DNA of 64,000 nt from Betaproteobacteria bacterium Ga0074130 (GTDB lineage Bacteria > Pseudomonadota > Gammaproteobacteria > Burkholderiales > Rhodocyclaceae). The position numbers and the translations under genes were made by a program. The notes beneath the pieces were generated by a model. It saw only the letters and a list, made by a program, of their open reading frames with translations, was not told where the DNA came from and ran no database searches. The DNA is taken from assembly GCA_001464495.1 (NCBI GenBank), contig LNDZ01000018.1, forward strand, positions 1 to 64,000. The letters run 5' to 3'. Below are positions 35,901-45,246 of the stretch, in pieces (position 1 is the first letter of the stretch; every line of letters starts with the position of its first letter).

Positions 35901-36013
35901 GAGCGGTTCCGGTTGGGAGTGCAAATATCGTGGCGATAGGGAATTGTGCACGAAGCGCCGTAGCGTGCAGTGATATGCTCAATTAAGAATGACAGTTTCT
36001 GAGGGTTCGATCA

Positions 36014-36673
36014 ATGTCTGCAGGATGCTCGCACAGTTGTGACGCCGACACGGCCAGCGCTGCCCACACCGACCCGCGTTACCGCCGGGTGTTGTGGATT
36101 GCGCTGGTGGTCAATGCCTTGATGTTTGGCATCGAGATATTTGGTGGCGTGGCATCTGGCTCGGTCTCGCTACTGGCTGATGCGGTGGACTTCGCCGGCG
36201 ACGCGGCCAATTACGCGCTGTCGCTGGTGGTGTTGAGCATGAGCCTAACGTGGCGTGCTCGCGCAGCGTTGCTCAAGGGCTTGAGCATGGGTGCGTTTGG
36301 CGTGTTGGTGCTGGGCAAGACGGTGTGGGCCGCCACTCATGGCGTACCGCCGGAGCCCGTGACCATGGGCGTGATTGCGCTGTTGGCCTTGGCGGCGAAT
36401 GTGGGCGTGGCGGTGATGCTGTTCGCTTGGCGGGCGGGCGATGCCAATATGCGCTCGGTGTGGCTGTGCAGCCGCAACGATGCAATTGGCAATGTGGCGG
36501 TTGCCCTGGCTGCGGTAGGGGTATTCGGCACAGGCGCAGCGTGGCCTGATTTGCTGGTGGCCTTAATCATGGCCAGCCTTGCGCTGCATGGTGCGGTGAG
36601 CGTTGTGCGGCATGCGCGGGCAGAGCTGCGTGGGGAGGTGCCCCCTTCGGACCCCGTTGCCCATCATCATTGA
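36014..36673 (+). CDS. Cation diffusion facilitator-like transporter
   Basis: 219-aa membrane protein with a Cys/His-containing N-terminus (MSAGCSHSCDAD) and six predicted helices. The CDF-type pattern is seen in SGSVSLLADAVDFAGDAANYALS (helix II, DxxxD) and SRNDAIGNVAVALAAVG (helix V, NDxxGN). It lacks the usual long cytoplasmic C-terminal domain and ends VAHHH. It likely exports Zn2+/Cd2+/Co2+ and starts a metal-resistance cluster. Confidence 0.85.
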   Translation: MSAGCSHSCDADTASAAHTDPRYRRVLWIALVVNALMFGIEIFGGVASGSVSLLADAVDFAGDAANYALSLVVLSMSLTWRARAALLKGLSMGAFGVLVLGKTVWAATHGVPPEPVTMGVIALLALAANVGVAVMLFAWRAGDANMRSVWLCSRNDAIGNVAVALAAVGVFGTGAAWPDLLVALIMASLALHGAVSVVRHARAELRGEVPPSDPVAHHH

Positions 36674-36691
36674 TCGGGCTACACTGAGGCC

Positions 36692-37069
36692 ATGCGCAAG
36701 TTCCTGCTCCTCTTTCTGATGCTGATTCTGCCGCTGCAAATGGTTGCAGCCGCAGAGCGTGGCATTACGCATATGACAGAGGGCAGCCAAGATGCAGCAG
36801 TGGCAATGCAACATGTGATTGCCCACGCCGAACACATTGCCCATCACCACCACGGCCATGATGGCAGCATGCACATGGATGACTCGCACGCTTCGGCGCA
36901 GCATCAGCTGGACTGCGAAAAAGCCTGTGCCATGAGCTTTATGCTGCCGACAGCACACCATCTGAGTTTTGAGGCACTGCCACAAGTGGTGCCCACCTTC
37001 CTCTCCGAGTTCATTCCAGAGCGGACGACCAGTCCGCCTCTGCGTCCTCCTCCCGTCGCACTCGCCTGA
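36692..37069 (+). CDS. Histidine-rich periplasmic protein of the metal cluster
   Basis: 125 aa. A signal peptide (residues 1-20, LLLFLMLILPLQMVAAAE) precedes a mature part packed with His and Met (AHAEHIAHHHHGHDGSMHMDDSHA), and a Cys pair in DCEKACAMSF. Small proteins like this in czc/cnr clusters bind or buffer metal. It sits 18 bp after the CDF gene and before the RND efflux genes. No exact family is recognised. Confidence 0.72.
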   Translation: MRKFLLLFLMLILPLQMVAAAERGITHMTEGSQDAAVAMQHVIAHAEHIAHHHHGHDGSMHMDDSHASAQHQLDCEKACAMSFMLPTAHHLSFEALPQVVPTFLSEFIPERTTSPPLRPPPVALA

Positions 37070-37209
37070 GCCCGGTGGGATTGCTTGCGTCTGGATGTTG
37101 TTGTCCGGGTGCTCGCTTGGTTTTCTAAGATTTCCCCAAAGACCCTATCCCGCCGGATTTGAATTGATCCGGGAGTGCGCGTGCGCCTTCCGTTCAGGAC
37201 GAGAATCCG

Positions 37210-38436
37210 ATGAGAGTTTTTGCATACACAGGTGTGTGTGTTGCTGCGCTGATGCTGTCTGCGTCAGCCCATGCGCAGGAGCGATTGACGCTCAAGCAGG
37301 CCTTTGACATCGCTTGGACACGCCAGCCCGAGGCGCGCGCGGCCGACTTGCGCCGTAGTGCCGTAGAGGCGCGCCGCGATGCTGCGGGTAATTGGCTGGT
37401 GGCCCAACCGAATGTGGAGCTGGCGACCAAGACCGACCGCGTTAATCGCAACGACGGCAGCCGTGAATACGAAGTGGGCGTGGGCCTGCCGCTGTGGCTA
37501 CCGGGCGAGCGTAGTCGTGCGCAGGCGCTTGCCGATGCGGATGTTGATGCGCTCAAGAGTCGGCAACTCGCAACGCAATTGCGTTTGGCGGCCAATGTGC
37601 GCGCAGCGTGGTGGGCGGCGGTGCAAGCGGATGGTGAGCAGCAGCTGGCGCAAGCCCGTCTGAAACTGGCGGAACAGTTAGCCGGCGATGTGGCCCGCCG
37701 TGTGCGCGCTGGCGATCTGGCCCGTGCAGACCAGCATCAGGCCGACGGTGCCGTGGCAACCGCGCAGGCCCAGCTGGCCGAAGCGCAGAGTGTCACCGCG
37801 CAGACCAAGCAGCGCTTGCGTGGCTTGCTGGGCATGGCGCCGACTGTGCCCAGCGAGGTGGCACCGGAAGCCTTGCCTGCCCTGAGCACCAGCATTGATG
37901 AAGCGCAACACCCTGCCTTGCGCGAGATTGCAGACCGCGCTGAATCCGCGCGCCGTGCCAAAGCACTGGCATCCACCCAAACGCGCAACAACCCGCAGCT
38001 ACTGTTGGCCACCACGCGTGACCGCAGTACCTTCAGCACGCCCTATGCGCAAACCGTGACGGTGGGTGTGCGTATTCCGTTTGGCGCAGACAACCGTCGT
38101 CAGGCCGGCATTGCCAATGCCGAGGCCGAGGCAGTGGAAGCTGAAGCTCGCCTCTCATTGGAGCAGGAGACGGTGCTGGCCGATATCGAGGCCGCACGTG
38201 CGCGTGTGACCGCGAGCGAGGCGCAGCGCACCGCAGCCGAGCGCCGCGCCGTACTAGCGCGTGAGACGCGGGGCTTCTTCGATAAATCTTTCCGGCTGGG
38301 CGAAAGCGATTTGCCCACCCGTCTGCGCGTGGAGCTTGAGTCTTATGAAGCCGAGCGCCAGCTCGCCAAGAGCCGCATTGCCGTGGCGCAGGCCATCTCC
38401 CAATACCGTCAGGCCTTGGGCCTGTTGCCCGAGTAA
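37210..38436 (+). CDS. czcC: Outer-membrane factor of metal efflux (CzcC-like)
   Basis: 408-aa TolC-family protein with an N-terminal signal peptide (residues about 1-22, ending AHAQE). It has two outer-membrane-efflux repeats with long coiled coils. The CzcC-type N-terminal region (LTLKQAFDIAWTRQPEARAADLRR) fits the neighbours czcB- and czcA-like genes. It would form the exit duct of the three-part RND pump. Confidence 0.86.
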   Translation: MRVFAYTGVCVAALMLSASAHAQERLTLKQAFDIAWTRQPEARAADLRRSAVEARRDAAGNWLVAQPNVELATKTDRVNRNDGSREYEVGVGLPLWLPGERSRAQALADADVDALKSRQLATQLRLAANVRAAWWAAVQADGEQQLAQARLKLAEQLAGDVARRVRAGDLARADQHQADGAVATAQAQLAEAQSVTAQTKQRLRGLLGMAPTVPSEVAPEALPALSTSIDEAQHPALREIADRAESARRAKALASTQTRNNPQLLLATTRDRSTFSTPYAQTVTVGVRIPFGADNRRQAGIANAEAEAVEAEARLSLEQETVLADIEAARARVTASEAQRTAAERRAVLARETRGFFDKSFRLGESDLPTRLRVELESYEAERQLAKSRIAVAQAISQYRQALGLLPE

Positions 38437-38446
38437 AGGACAGTTC

Positions 38447-39034
38447 ATGTTGAAACACTTCCGTATGTTGCTGCTCGCCTTCATCAGCGCCAGTATGACC
38501 AGCCCCGTTGGCGTGGTCTTGGCGCATGGCGACGACCACAAAGACCACGCGCATGCTGCGCCTTCAACGGTGCTGGAAACCGCGCGCGTTGTTCCCACGA
38601 TGCGTGCCGAGAGCGAGCAGTTTGAGCTGGTGGCGCGCTTGTATCCGGACGAGTTGGGCATTTACATCGACCACTGGGCGAGCAATGCGCCCTTGCTCAA
38701 TGCCGATGTCGAGGTTGAGTTGAATGGCAAGAAAGCCATTGCCACCTTTCATGCAGACCACGGCGACTATGCCGTGGAAGACGCTGATTTCCTCAAGGCA
38801 CTACAGGCAGAGGGCGAGCACGCCTTGATCTTCAGCATTGTGGCGGGCAAAGAATCCGATCTGCTTACGGGCACGCTGCATGTGCACGCTGAAGACAGCC
38901 TGCAAGCCATTCAGCAAATCGCCAGAAAGCCCGGCCTGTGGGTGATGGTGGGTGGGTTTGCGCTGGTATTGCTGCTGGGTTGCGGACTCGGTATCCGCCA
39001 TCTTTTGAATGCACGCAAGGAGAGCCGGGTATGA
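38447..39034 (+). CDS. Membrane protein with His-rich N-terminus, between czcC and czcB
   Basis: 195 aa from the ATG at 38447, after AAAGGA. A signal peptide (about residues 1-27) is followed by HGDDHKDHAHAA, a beta-rich middle (NADVEVELNGKKAIATFHADHGDY) and one C-terminal membrane helix (residues about 165-187). Genes of this type recur between czcC and czcB in Proteobacteria; the role is not established, but a metal-sensing or adaptor function in the periplasm is plausible. Confidence 0.75.
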   Translation: MLKHFRMLLLAFISASMTSPVGVVLAHGDDHKDHAHAAPSTVLETARVVPTMRAESEQFELVARLYPDELGIYIDHWASNAPLLNADVEVELNGKKAIATFHADHGDYAVEDADFLKALQAEGEHALIFSIVAGKESDLLTGTLHVHAEDSLQAIQQIARKPGLWVMVGGFALVLLLGCGLGIRHLLNARKESRV

Positions 39035-39096
39035 GCCGACAACAACGCTTTGAAAAGCTGCACGTTGAAAAGCTAAACCATCAAAAGGATTCCCGC

Positions 39097-40110
39097 ATGC
39101 CGCAACGTTTAATGAGTCTCCTGCTGGCGTGCATGCCACTACTTGGCTTTGCGCATGGCGATGAGCCGCATGACGATGCACAGGGTGCAGCGGCGACTGC
39201 CAACGCACCGCAGCGCTTGCCAGATGGCAGTGTGTTCCTCCCCAAGCCCGCGCAACGGCAGATGGATTTACGCACAGTGCTTGTGCAGGCCGAGACCTCC
39301 GCCCGCGCACTGGAGTTGAACGGGCGCGTGGTGATGGACCCGAATGCGGGTGGCAAGGTGCAGGCCATCATTGCCGGCCGCGTGACTGGCGGGCCCAAGG
39401 GCTTGCCCTTGGCAGGGCAGACGGTGAAGCAAGGAGAAGTGTTGGCCTATGTAACGCCCGCGGTTGGTGGCGGCACGCGCTCGCTGGCGGTGAGTCGCTT
39501 GAATCGACTGCGCGAGTTGTCGGACACGGTGCCGAAGAAGGCGATTGAGGAAGCCGAAGCCGCCGTCGCCAACGAGCAGATGGTTGCGCCGGTATCTGGC
39601 GTGATCTCGGCAGCGTATGTGGTGGCGGGACAGGTGGTCGATGCCCGCGAGACATTGTTTGAAGTGGTCGATCCGGCGCGCCTGCAGGTTGAGGTGCTGG
39701 CGTATGACATCGCGGTTGCCAATAGCATTGCGACGGCCTATGCCGTGGTGGGGCAGGACAAGTTGCCGCTCAAGCTACTCGGCGTGGCGCGAGCGATGCG
39801 CGAGCAGGCTTTGCCCGTGACCTTCCGCGTTGATGGCGCGTTGGCAAAGCAGTTGGCGGTGGGACAGCCGCTCAAGGTGGTGGTGCAGACGCGTGAGCAG
39901 GTGCAAGGTGTGCCGGTGCCTGCTGCCGCATTGATGAAGAACCCGGCAAACCAGAGCGTGGTCTGGGTCAAGACATCACCAGAGTCATATGCCCCGCATG
40001 TGGTTACCTTCGCGCCGCTGGATGGCGCGCGGGTGATCGTGACGAGTGGGCTGCGCGGTGGCGAGCGGGTGGTGACGCAAGCTGCGGCCTTGCTCAATCA
40101 AGTGCGGTGA
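39097..40110 (+). CDS. czcB: Periplasmic adaptor of metal RND efflux (CzcB-like)
   Basis: 337 aa from the ATG at 39097, which gives a signal peptide (MPQRLMSLLLACMPLLGFAHGDE) and follows AAAAGGA. A second ATG at 39031, overlapping the upstream stop (ATGA) and with its own AAGGAG, would add a 22-residue polar extension; both are possible. The product has barrel-sandwich halves (IIAGRVTGGPKGLPLAGQTVKQG, VAPVSGVISAAYVVAGQVVDA), a short hairpin and a beta-barrel. It joins CzcA to CzcC. Confidence 0.85.
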   Translation: MPQRLMSLLLACMPLLGFAHGDEPHDDAQGAAATANAPQRLPDGSVFLPKPAQRQMDLRTVLVQAETSARALELNGRVVMDPNAGGKVQAIIAGRVTGGPKGLPLAGQTVKQGEVLAYVTPAVGGGTRSLAVSRLNRLRELSDTVPKKAIEEAEAAVANEQMVAPVSGVISAAYVVAGQVVDARETLFEVVDPARLQVEVLAYDIAVANSIATAYAVVGQDKLPLKLLGVARAMREQALPVTFRVDGALAKQLAVGQPLKVVVQTREQVQGVPVPAAALMKNPANQSVVWVKTSPESYAPHVVTFAPLDGARVIVTSGLRGGERVVTQAAALLNQVR

Positions 40111-40176
40111 GTCGTATGAGCATACTTACCTTACGACTCAAGCAGCCGTCTATGCACGTCTGCCGTGGAGCATCCA

Positions 40177-43100
40177 ATGTTTAAGTGGCTCTTGGATAGC
40201 AGTCTTGCTAATCGCCTGCTTGTGATCGTCGCGAGTCTCGGGCTGATGGGCTACGGGGTGTGGACCTTATCCACCACGCCGGTGGATGTGTTCCCCGATT
40301 TGAACAAGCCGACAGTCACGCTGATGAGCGAGGCGGGTGGCATGGCGTCGGAAGAAGTCGAGCAGCTGATCACCTTCCCGCTGGAAACCAGCATGAATGG
40401 CTTGCCCGGTGTGGAAACCGTGCGCTCGGTGTCATCGGCGGGTCTGTCGATTGTGTACGTGACATTCAACTGGGACACCGATATTTTCAGGGCGCGGCAA
40501 ATGGTGGCGGAGCGCTTGTCTGCGCTTGCAGTCACTATGCCCGCAGGCGTGGTGCCAAAGATGGGACCCGTGTCGTCGATTATGGGCGAGATCATGCTGA
40601 TCGCCATCCCGATTGATGACAGCAAGACCAGTGCAATGGCGGTGCGCGAGTATGCGGATTGGGTGCTGCGACCGCGCTTGATGGGCATTCCCGGCATTGC
40701 CCAAATCATTCCCATCGGTGGCGCGGTGCGCCAGTTTCAGGTGCAGCCGAATACCGCGCGCATGGCTGAGTTAGGCATCACACTCGATCAGCTCGATGCA
40801 GGGCTGCGCGGTTATGCGTCAAATACCTCAGGTGGTTTTTTGGAGCTGAATGGGCGCGAATATTTAATTCGTAATCTGGGCCGAACATCCAGTCTGGATG
40901 ATCTGCGTAATTTGGCATTGACCGTCAAAGGCGGGCAGCCAATTCTGTTGCAGCAGATTGCCGCCGTGACATTTGCGCCCGCCATCCGTCGTGGCGATGC
41001 GGGCTTTGAAGGGAAACCGGCGGTGATTTTGGCGATACAGAAGCAACCGTCCGCCGACACCATTGCCCTGACCGAGAAGATTGAAACTGCGCTGGCTCAG
41101 CTCAAGCAATCGCTCCCGGTGGGCATGGAGGCACCGCGTGTCACCTTCCGTCAGGCCAGCTTCATCACCGCTTCGATCGATACGCTCAAAGCCAAGCTGA
41201 TGGCCGCTTCAATCTTTGTTGGCGTGATTCTTTACCTATTTGTTGGTACGTTCCGCACGACGGTGATTGCGCTGGTCGCCATTCCAATCTCGATCTTGGT
41301 GGCGGCACTGGTGTTTCGCTACTTCGGCATGTCGATCAACACCATGACGCTAGGTGGTTTGGCGATTGCGATTGGTGGCTTGGTTGATGACGCGATTGTG
41401 GATGTGGAGAACATCATCCGCCGCCTGCGTGAGAATCGCAGCAAGCCAGTGGCTGAGCGCGTGTCTGTGCTGACCTTGATCCGGGATGCGAGCCTTGAGG
41501 TGCGTTCAGCGATTGTGTATGCCACCGCGATTATCGTGCTGGTGTTTGTGCCGCTGTTTGCGCTGCCGGGGATGGAAGGGCGTCTGTTTATCCCGCTGGG
41601 TGTCGCGTTCATTGTGGCGACGCTGGCCAGCTTGTTTGTGTCGGTAACGGTGACGCCCGTACTGGCCTACTACCTGTTGCCACAGATGAAGACGCTGGAT
41701 CATGGCGATACCAAGTTGCTCGCCTGGCTAAAGCGCCACTATCAACGTTCACTGGATGCCGTGATGCGTTACCCACGCCAGCTCTTAATCGGCTGTGTGA
41801 TCGCGGCGGTGATTGCTGTGCTGTCGGTGCCGCTGTTTGCGCGTAGCTTTTTGCCGCCCTTCAATGAAGGCACGCTGGTGGTGGGCATGCGCCTCAACCC
41901 CGGTGTGACCTTGACCGAATCGAGCAATTTGGCCCGTCATGCTGAGCTGTTGATCCGCGAAGTGAGTGAGGTAACGCACGTGGGGCGGCGCAGTGGCCGT
42001 GCTGAGCTGGATGAGCATGCCGAGGGGGTGCATGTCAGCGAGCTGGATGTGGGCATCAAGCCGCAAGGCGAGCTGACGCGCAGCATGGACGAGATCAAGC
42101 GCGACATCCGTTCGCGGCTTGTGAATCTGCCCGCAGCCGTCAGCGTGGGGCAGCCGATCTCGCACCGCATTGACCACATCATGTCGGGGGTGCGCGCACC
42201 GATTGCCATTAAGTTGTTTGGCGAGGATCTCGACACGCTTCGCGGCCAGGCGGCGCTGTTGCGCGAGCGTTTGGTCAGCGTGCCGGGGCTGGTGGATCTG
42301 GAAATTGAAAAGCAGGTGCAGGCACCGCAGATCAAGGTGCGGATTGATTACGCCGCGGCAGCGCAATATGGCGTGCCCACCCCGCGCATTCTGGAAGCCT
42401 TGCAAAGTCTGGTGGGTGGCGAGCGTGTTGCGCAGGTGGTTGAAGGCACGCGCCGTTTTGATCTGGTGGTGCGCTTGCCCGAGGCGGCACGTGGCATAGA
42501 GGGGCTTGGCAATCTGTTGATCGAAACACCCAACGGACGGATTCCTCTTTCCAAGGTGGCACGCATTGAAGACAGCGATGGGCCAAACCAGATAAGTCGG
42601 GACAATGGTCGTCGTCGTATTGTCTTGTCGGCGAATACGCAGGGGCGAGCGCTGTCCGATGTGGTGGACGATATTCGTACCGTGCTCGCCAAGGAAAAAT
42701 TGCCAGAGGGCTATTTCGTCACGCTGGAAGGGCAGTTCCAAGCACAGGAGGAAGCGTCGCGCTTGATCGGCCTGCTCTCCATTGTTTCGCTGTTGCTGAT
42801 GTTTGCGGTGCTTTACAGTCGCTACCCCTCCATCAAGCTGACGCTGATGGTGATGGCGAATATTCCGCTCGCCCTCATTGGCGCGGTGATCGGCTTAGGG
42901 CTCTCCGGTCAGCCTTTATCGATTGCTGTGCTGGTCGGCTTTATTACGCTGGCAGGTATTTCCGTGCGCAACGGTATTTTGATGATCAGCCATTACCTGA
43001 ATTTGATGCGCTTCGAGAACGAGGCCTTCAGCCTGCAAATGATCATGCGCGGTTCGCTGGAACGCCTAGCGCCCGTGTTGATGACCGCGCTGGTCACCGC

Positions 43101-43296
43101 ATTTGCGCTGGCGCCACTGTTGTTTGAGGCCGAACAGCCCGGCACTGAAATTTTGCATCCAGTGGCCGTGGTGATCTTTGCCGGCCTGATCGGCTCAACC
43201 TTGCTTGATACCTTCCTCACGCCTGCGATGTTCTGGCTGTTTGGTAAGGGGGCAGCCGAGAAGCTGCTGAGCTCGCAAAACAAAGAAGCCTTTTAA
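40177..43296 (+). CDS. czcA: Heavy-metal RND efflux pump (CzcA family)
   Basis: 1039-aa proton-driven exporter, start at ATG 40177 after GGAG. It has the RND layout: helix 1 at about residues 9-29, a large periplasmic loop, helices 2-7 with GGLVDDAIVDVENIIRRLRENR (helix 4 acidic motif), a second periplasmic loop with GRRSGRAELDEHAEGVH, and helices 8-12. The HME subgroup (Czc/Cus-like) is clear from these motifs; the metal cannot be named. It forms the tripartite pump with the preceding adaptor and outer-membrane genes. Confidence 0.92.
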   Translation: MFKWLLDSSLANRLLVIVASLGLMGYGVWTLSTTPVDVFPDLNKPTVTLMSEAGGMASEEVEQLITFPLETSMNGLPGVETVRSVSSAGLSIVYVTFNWDTDIFRARQMVAERLSALAVTMPAGVVPKMGPVSSIMGEIMLIAIPIDDSKTSAMAVREYADWVLRPRLMGIPGIAQIIPIGGAVRQFQVQPNTARMAELGITLDQLDAGLRGYASNTSGGFLELNGREYLIRNLGRTSSLDDLRNLALTVKGGQPILLQQIAAVTFAPAIRRGDAGFEGKPAVILAIQKQPSADTIALTEKIETALAQLKQSLPVGMEAPRVTFRQASFITASIDTLKAKLMAASIFVGVILYLFVGTFRTTVIALVAIPISILVAALVFRYFGMSINTMTLGGLAIAIGGLVDDAIVDVENIIRRLRENRSKPVAERVSVLTLIRDASLEVRSAIVYATAIIVLVFVPLFALPGMEGRLFIPLGVAFIVATLASLFVSVTVTPVLAYYLLPQMKTLDHGDTKLLAWLKRHYQRSLDAVMRYPRQLLIGCVIAAVIAVLSVPLFARSFLPPFNEGTLVVGMRLNPGVTLTESSNLARHAELLIREVSEVTHVGRRSGRAELDEHAEGVHVSELDVGIKPQGELTRSMDEIKRDIRSRLVNLPAAVSVGQPISHRIDHIMSGVRAPIAIKLFGEDLDTLRGQAALLRERLVSVPGLVDLEIEKQVQAPQIKVRIDYAAAAQYGVPTPRILEALQSLVGGERVAQVVEGTRRFDLVVRLPEAARGIEGLGNLLIETPNGRIPLSKVARIEDSDGPNQISRDNGRRRIVLSANTQGRALSDVVDDIRTVLAKEKLPEGYFVTLEGQFQAQEEASRLIGLLSIVSLLLMFAVLYSRYPSIKLTLMVMANIPLALIGAVIGLGLSGQPLSIAVLVGFITLAGISVRNGILMISHYLNLMRFENEAFSLQMIMRGSLERLAPVLMTALVTAFALAPLLFEAEQPGTEILHPVAVVIFAGLIGSTLLDTFLTPAMFWLFGKGAAEKLLSSQNKEAF

Positions 43297-43312
43297 CCCT
43301 AGGAGATTTGCC

Positions 43313-43690
43313 ATGAAACTCATCCCTATCCTCACGGCCGCCGTGATCGCAATGACATCATCACTGGCGCTTGCACACGCTGAGCATGGCCAGCCGCAGT
43401 ACGGGGGCATCTATGGTGAAGCCGGGATTTTTCAGCTTGAGCTGGTCGCCAAGGATAAGCAGTTTGTCCTCTACGTCACCGATCACGGTGAGCCGATGAG
43501 CACCAAGGGCGCCACCGGAAAACTTATCCTGTTGGGGAGCGACGGCAAGCGCGATGTTGAGCTGAAGCCCGCTGGCGAGAATCAGCTCACCGGCAAGGTC
43601 AGCGCTAAGCCTGCCAAGGGTACCAAGGTCGTCGCAACCATTACGCTGCCCGGCAAAAAGACAGCGACCGTGCGCTTTGTGCTGGAGTAG
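43313..43690 (+). CDS. Small periplasmic protein downstream of czcA
   Basis: 125 aa, start after TAGGAGA, 16 bp behind czcA. A signal peptide (residues 1-22, ALAHAEHG) precedes a mature beta-rich domain with HGQPQYGGIYGEAGIFQLELVAKDKQFVLYVTDHGEPMST. This type recurs at the end of RND metal clusters and has CzcE/CusF-like size, but the metal-binding Met/Trp motif of CusF is not visible. It converges with the EAL gene. Confidence 0.78.
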   Translation: MKLIPILTAAVIAMTSSLALAHAEHGQPQYGGIYGEAGIFQLELVAKDKQFVLYVTDHGEPMSTKGATGKLILLGSDGKRDVELKPAGENQLTGKVSAKPAKGTKVVATITLPGKKTATVRFVLE

Positions 43691-43710
43691 CTTGTCTTAG
43701 GGCGCTGACC

Positions 43711-44988
43711 TTAGTTCCAGCGGATGTCGCCGCACAGGACGCGTGTTTCGTTGCCCTGTAAAAAAGCGATGGAGATGGTGACGCAAAGATTGCCGGTGGC
43801 AGTGGAGAGGTAAGGGCGCGTGGTTTGCACCTGACCAAAGTGCTCGATGGCACGGCGGAAGTAGGGGCGGCGTGACCAGCGAGCGCCATTGATGCCGGCG
43901 ATTGGGTGGTAGCTGCTTGCCGCATCCTGATTGCTCTCGTTGCTCCACACGCTCGAGCCGACTTGCAGGCCTTGCCCGTCGAGCATGTAACAGAACTCGG
44001 ATTTTTCGAGCTCAAGGAAGCTGCTGCATGCGCCAGCGAGTGATTCGCTGCGCATGGACAATTCCATGGCGGCCTTGACGATGGTTTGCTCGTACACCGC
44101 GATGCGCTCGCGCCGTTGCCGGTAATGCTGCTGGCTCTCATTTTCATAGCGTTCCCACAAATCCGTGACAGCAGGAATGACCTGATGGACGGTCAGGGGC
44201 TCTGCCGCAGGGCGTGCAAAGTAATAGCCCTGCGCAAAGTCGACATCCGACTCTAGGGCAATCATGGCTTGGGTTAGGGTTTCAATGCCTTCGAGCAGCA
44301 CTAGCGAGCCAGCCTCATGCAACATATTCACGATACGCGGCAGCATGCGCCGCGCACGTTCATCGGCTTCGCACTGAACGGCAAAACGACGGTCGAGCTT
44401 GACGATTTCTGGCCCGACTTGCCAGATACGGTCGAAGTTGGAATGGCCGGCACCGAAGTCATCAATGGCGAGCAGGCAGCCTAGGTCGCGTAGTTGACCT
44501 ACCGTATCGCGGAAGTTGTCTTCGTCCTCGATCAGTTCTTCGAGAATTTCAACCACCACCATCTTGGCCTGCATGTCATTGCTTTGCAGCAGGGTGGACA
44601 TGAAGGCGGTGCGATTGGCTTGTTGTGCGCGAGAGAAGCTCTCGGGGTGAATGTTCAGAAACAGCCAGCCTTCGCGGGCCTTGTGTGCATTGGCCACATG
44701 CAGGGTGCGGCAGAGGCGGTCGAGGTGCAGGATGTCGCCATGCGCAATCGCTTCCTCCAAGAGAACAGGCGGTGGCACCGCTTGTCCTTGGGCGTCTTTA
44801 GCGCGGATCAGACCCTCATGGCCGACAACGCGGGCATGGGTGAGGCTCACAATCGGCTGAAATGCACTGCTGCATTGATAGCCCCTATAGGTCGCGCTAA
44901 AGCGACCTTCAGCATCGGGCTGCAAGACAGTACGCAGACTGTCGTAGCTCAGCTCGTTAGCGCTGTCATGAGTGTTATCCGAAAACAT
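43711..44988 (-). CDS. EAL-domain c-di-GMP phosphodiesterase with C-terminal sensor domain
   Basis: 425 aa. Residues about 35-275 form an EAL domain. The signature reads EGLIRA, and the other catalytic positions are present: NIHPES, EILEE, DDFGAGHSN, VKLDR and EGIETL. It should hydrolyse c-di-GMP. The C-terminal 150 residues (LELEKSEFCYMLDGQGLQVGSSVW...RPYFRRAIEHFGQVQTTRPYLS) resemble a Cache-like input domain placed after the enzyme, a reversed order. Divergent from the HDOD gene at 45247. Confidence 0.85.
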   Translation of the reverse strand: MFSDNTHDSANELSYDSLRTVLQPDAEGRFSATYRGYQCSSAFQPIVSLTHARVVGHEGLIRAKDAQGQAVPPPVLLEEAIAHGDILHLDRLCRTLHVANAHKAREGWLFLNIHPESFSRAQQANRTAFMSTLLQSNDMQAKMVVVEILEELIEDEDNFRDTVGQLRDLGCLLAIDDFGAGHSNFDRIWQVGPEIVKLDRRFAVQCEADERARRMLPRIVNMLHEAGSLVLLEGIETLTQAMIALESDVDFAQGYYFARPAAEPLTVHQVIPAVTDLWERYENESQQHYRQRRERIAVYEQTIVKAAMELSMRSESLAGACSSFLELEKSEFCYMLDGQGLQVGSSVWSNESNQDAASSYHPIAGINGARWSRRPYFRRAIEHFGQVQTTRPYLSTATGNLCVTISIAFLQGNETRVLCGDIRWN

Positions 44989-45108
44989 GCGCCTCCAAAA
45001 AGCAGCGTTTGTGCCAGTGCGAGTATATAGACGAGCGCTTGGACGCGGTAAGGATTTATTACAGATGCATCGATGTTGTTGTATGCGTGCGATTTTATTG
45101 GGTATATG

Positions 45109-45136
45109 TTGATGCGCTCGGCATAATTGCTAGAAT
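45109..45136 (+). promoter_or_regulatory. Candidate sigma-70 promoter of the HDOD gene
   Basis: TTGATG (45109-45114), 16 bp spacer, TAGAAT (45131-45136). It lies about 110 bp before the chosen HDOD start in the divergent gap to the EAL gene. Confidence 0.5.
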
Positions 45137-45246
45137 GCTTCGTGGTTGTGCGCCCTGTTTCATTGTGGTGCAACTGTTGTCACAGCCATTGTTTCCGCCC
45201 CGATGTTGTCAGTCCACATTTCAAGGCCCTCTGTGCCATAACCGCG

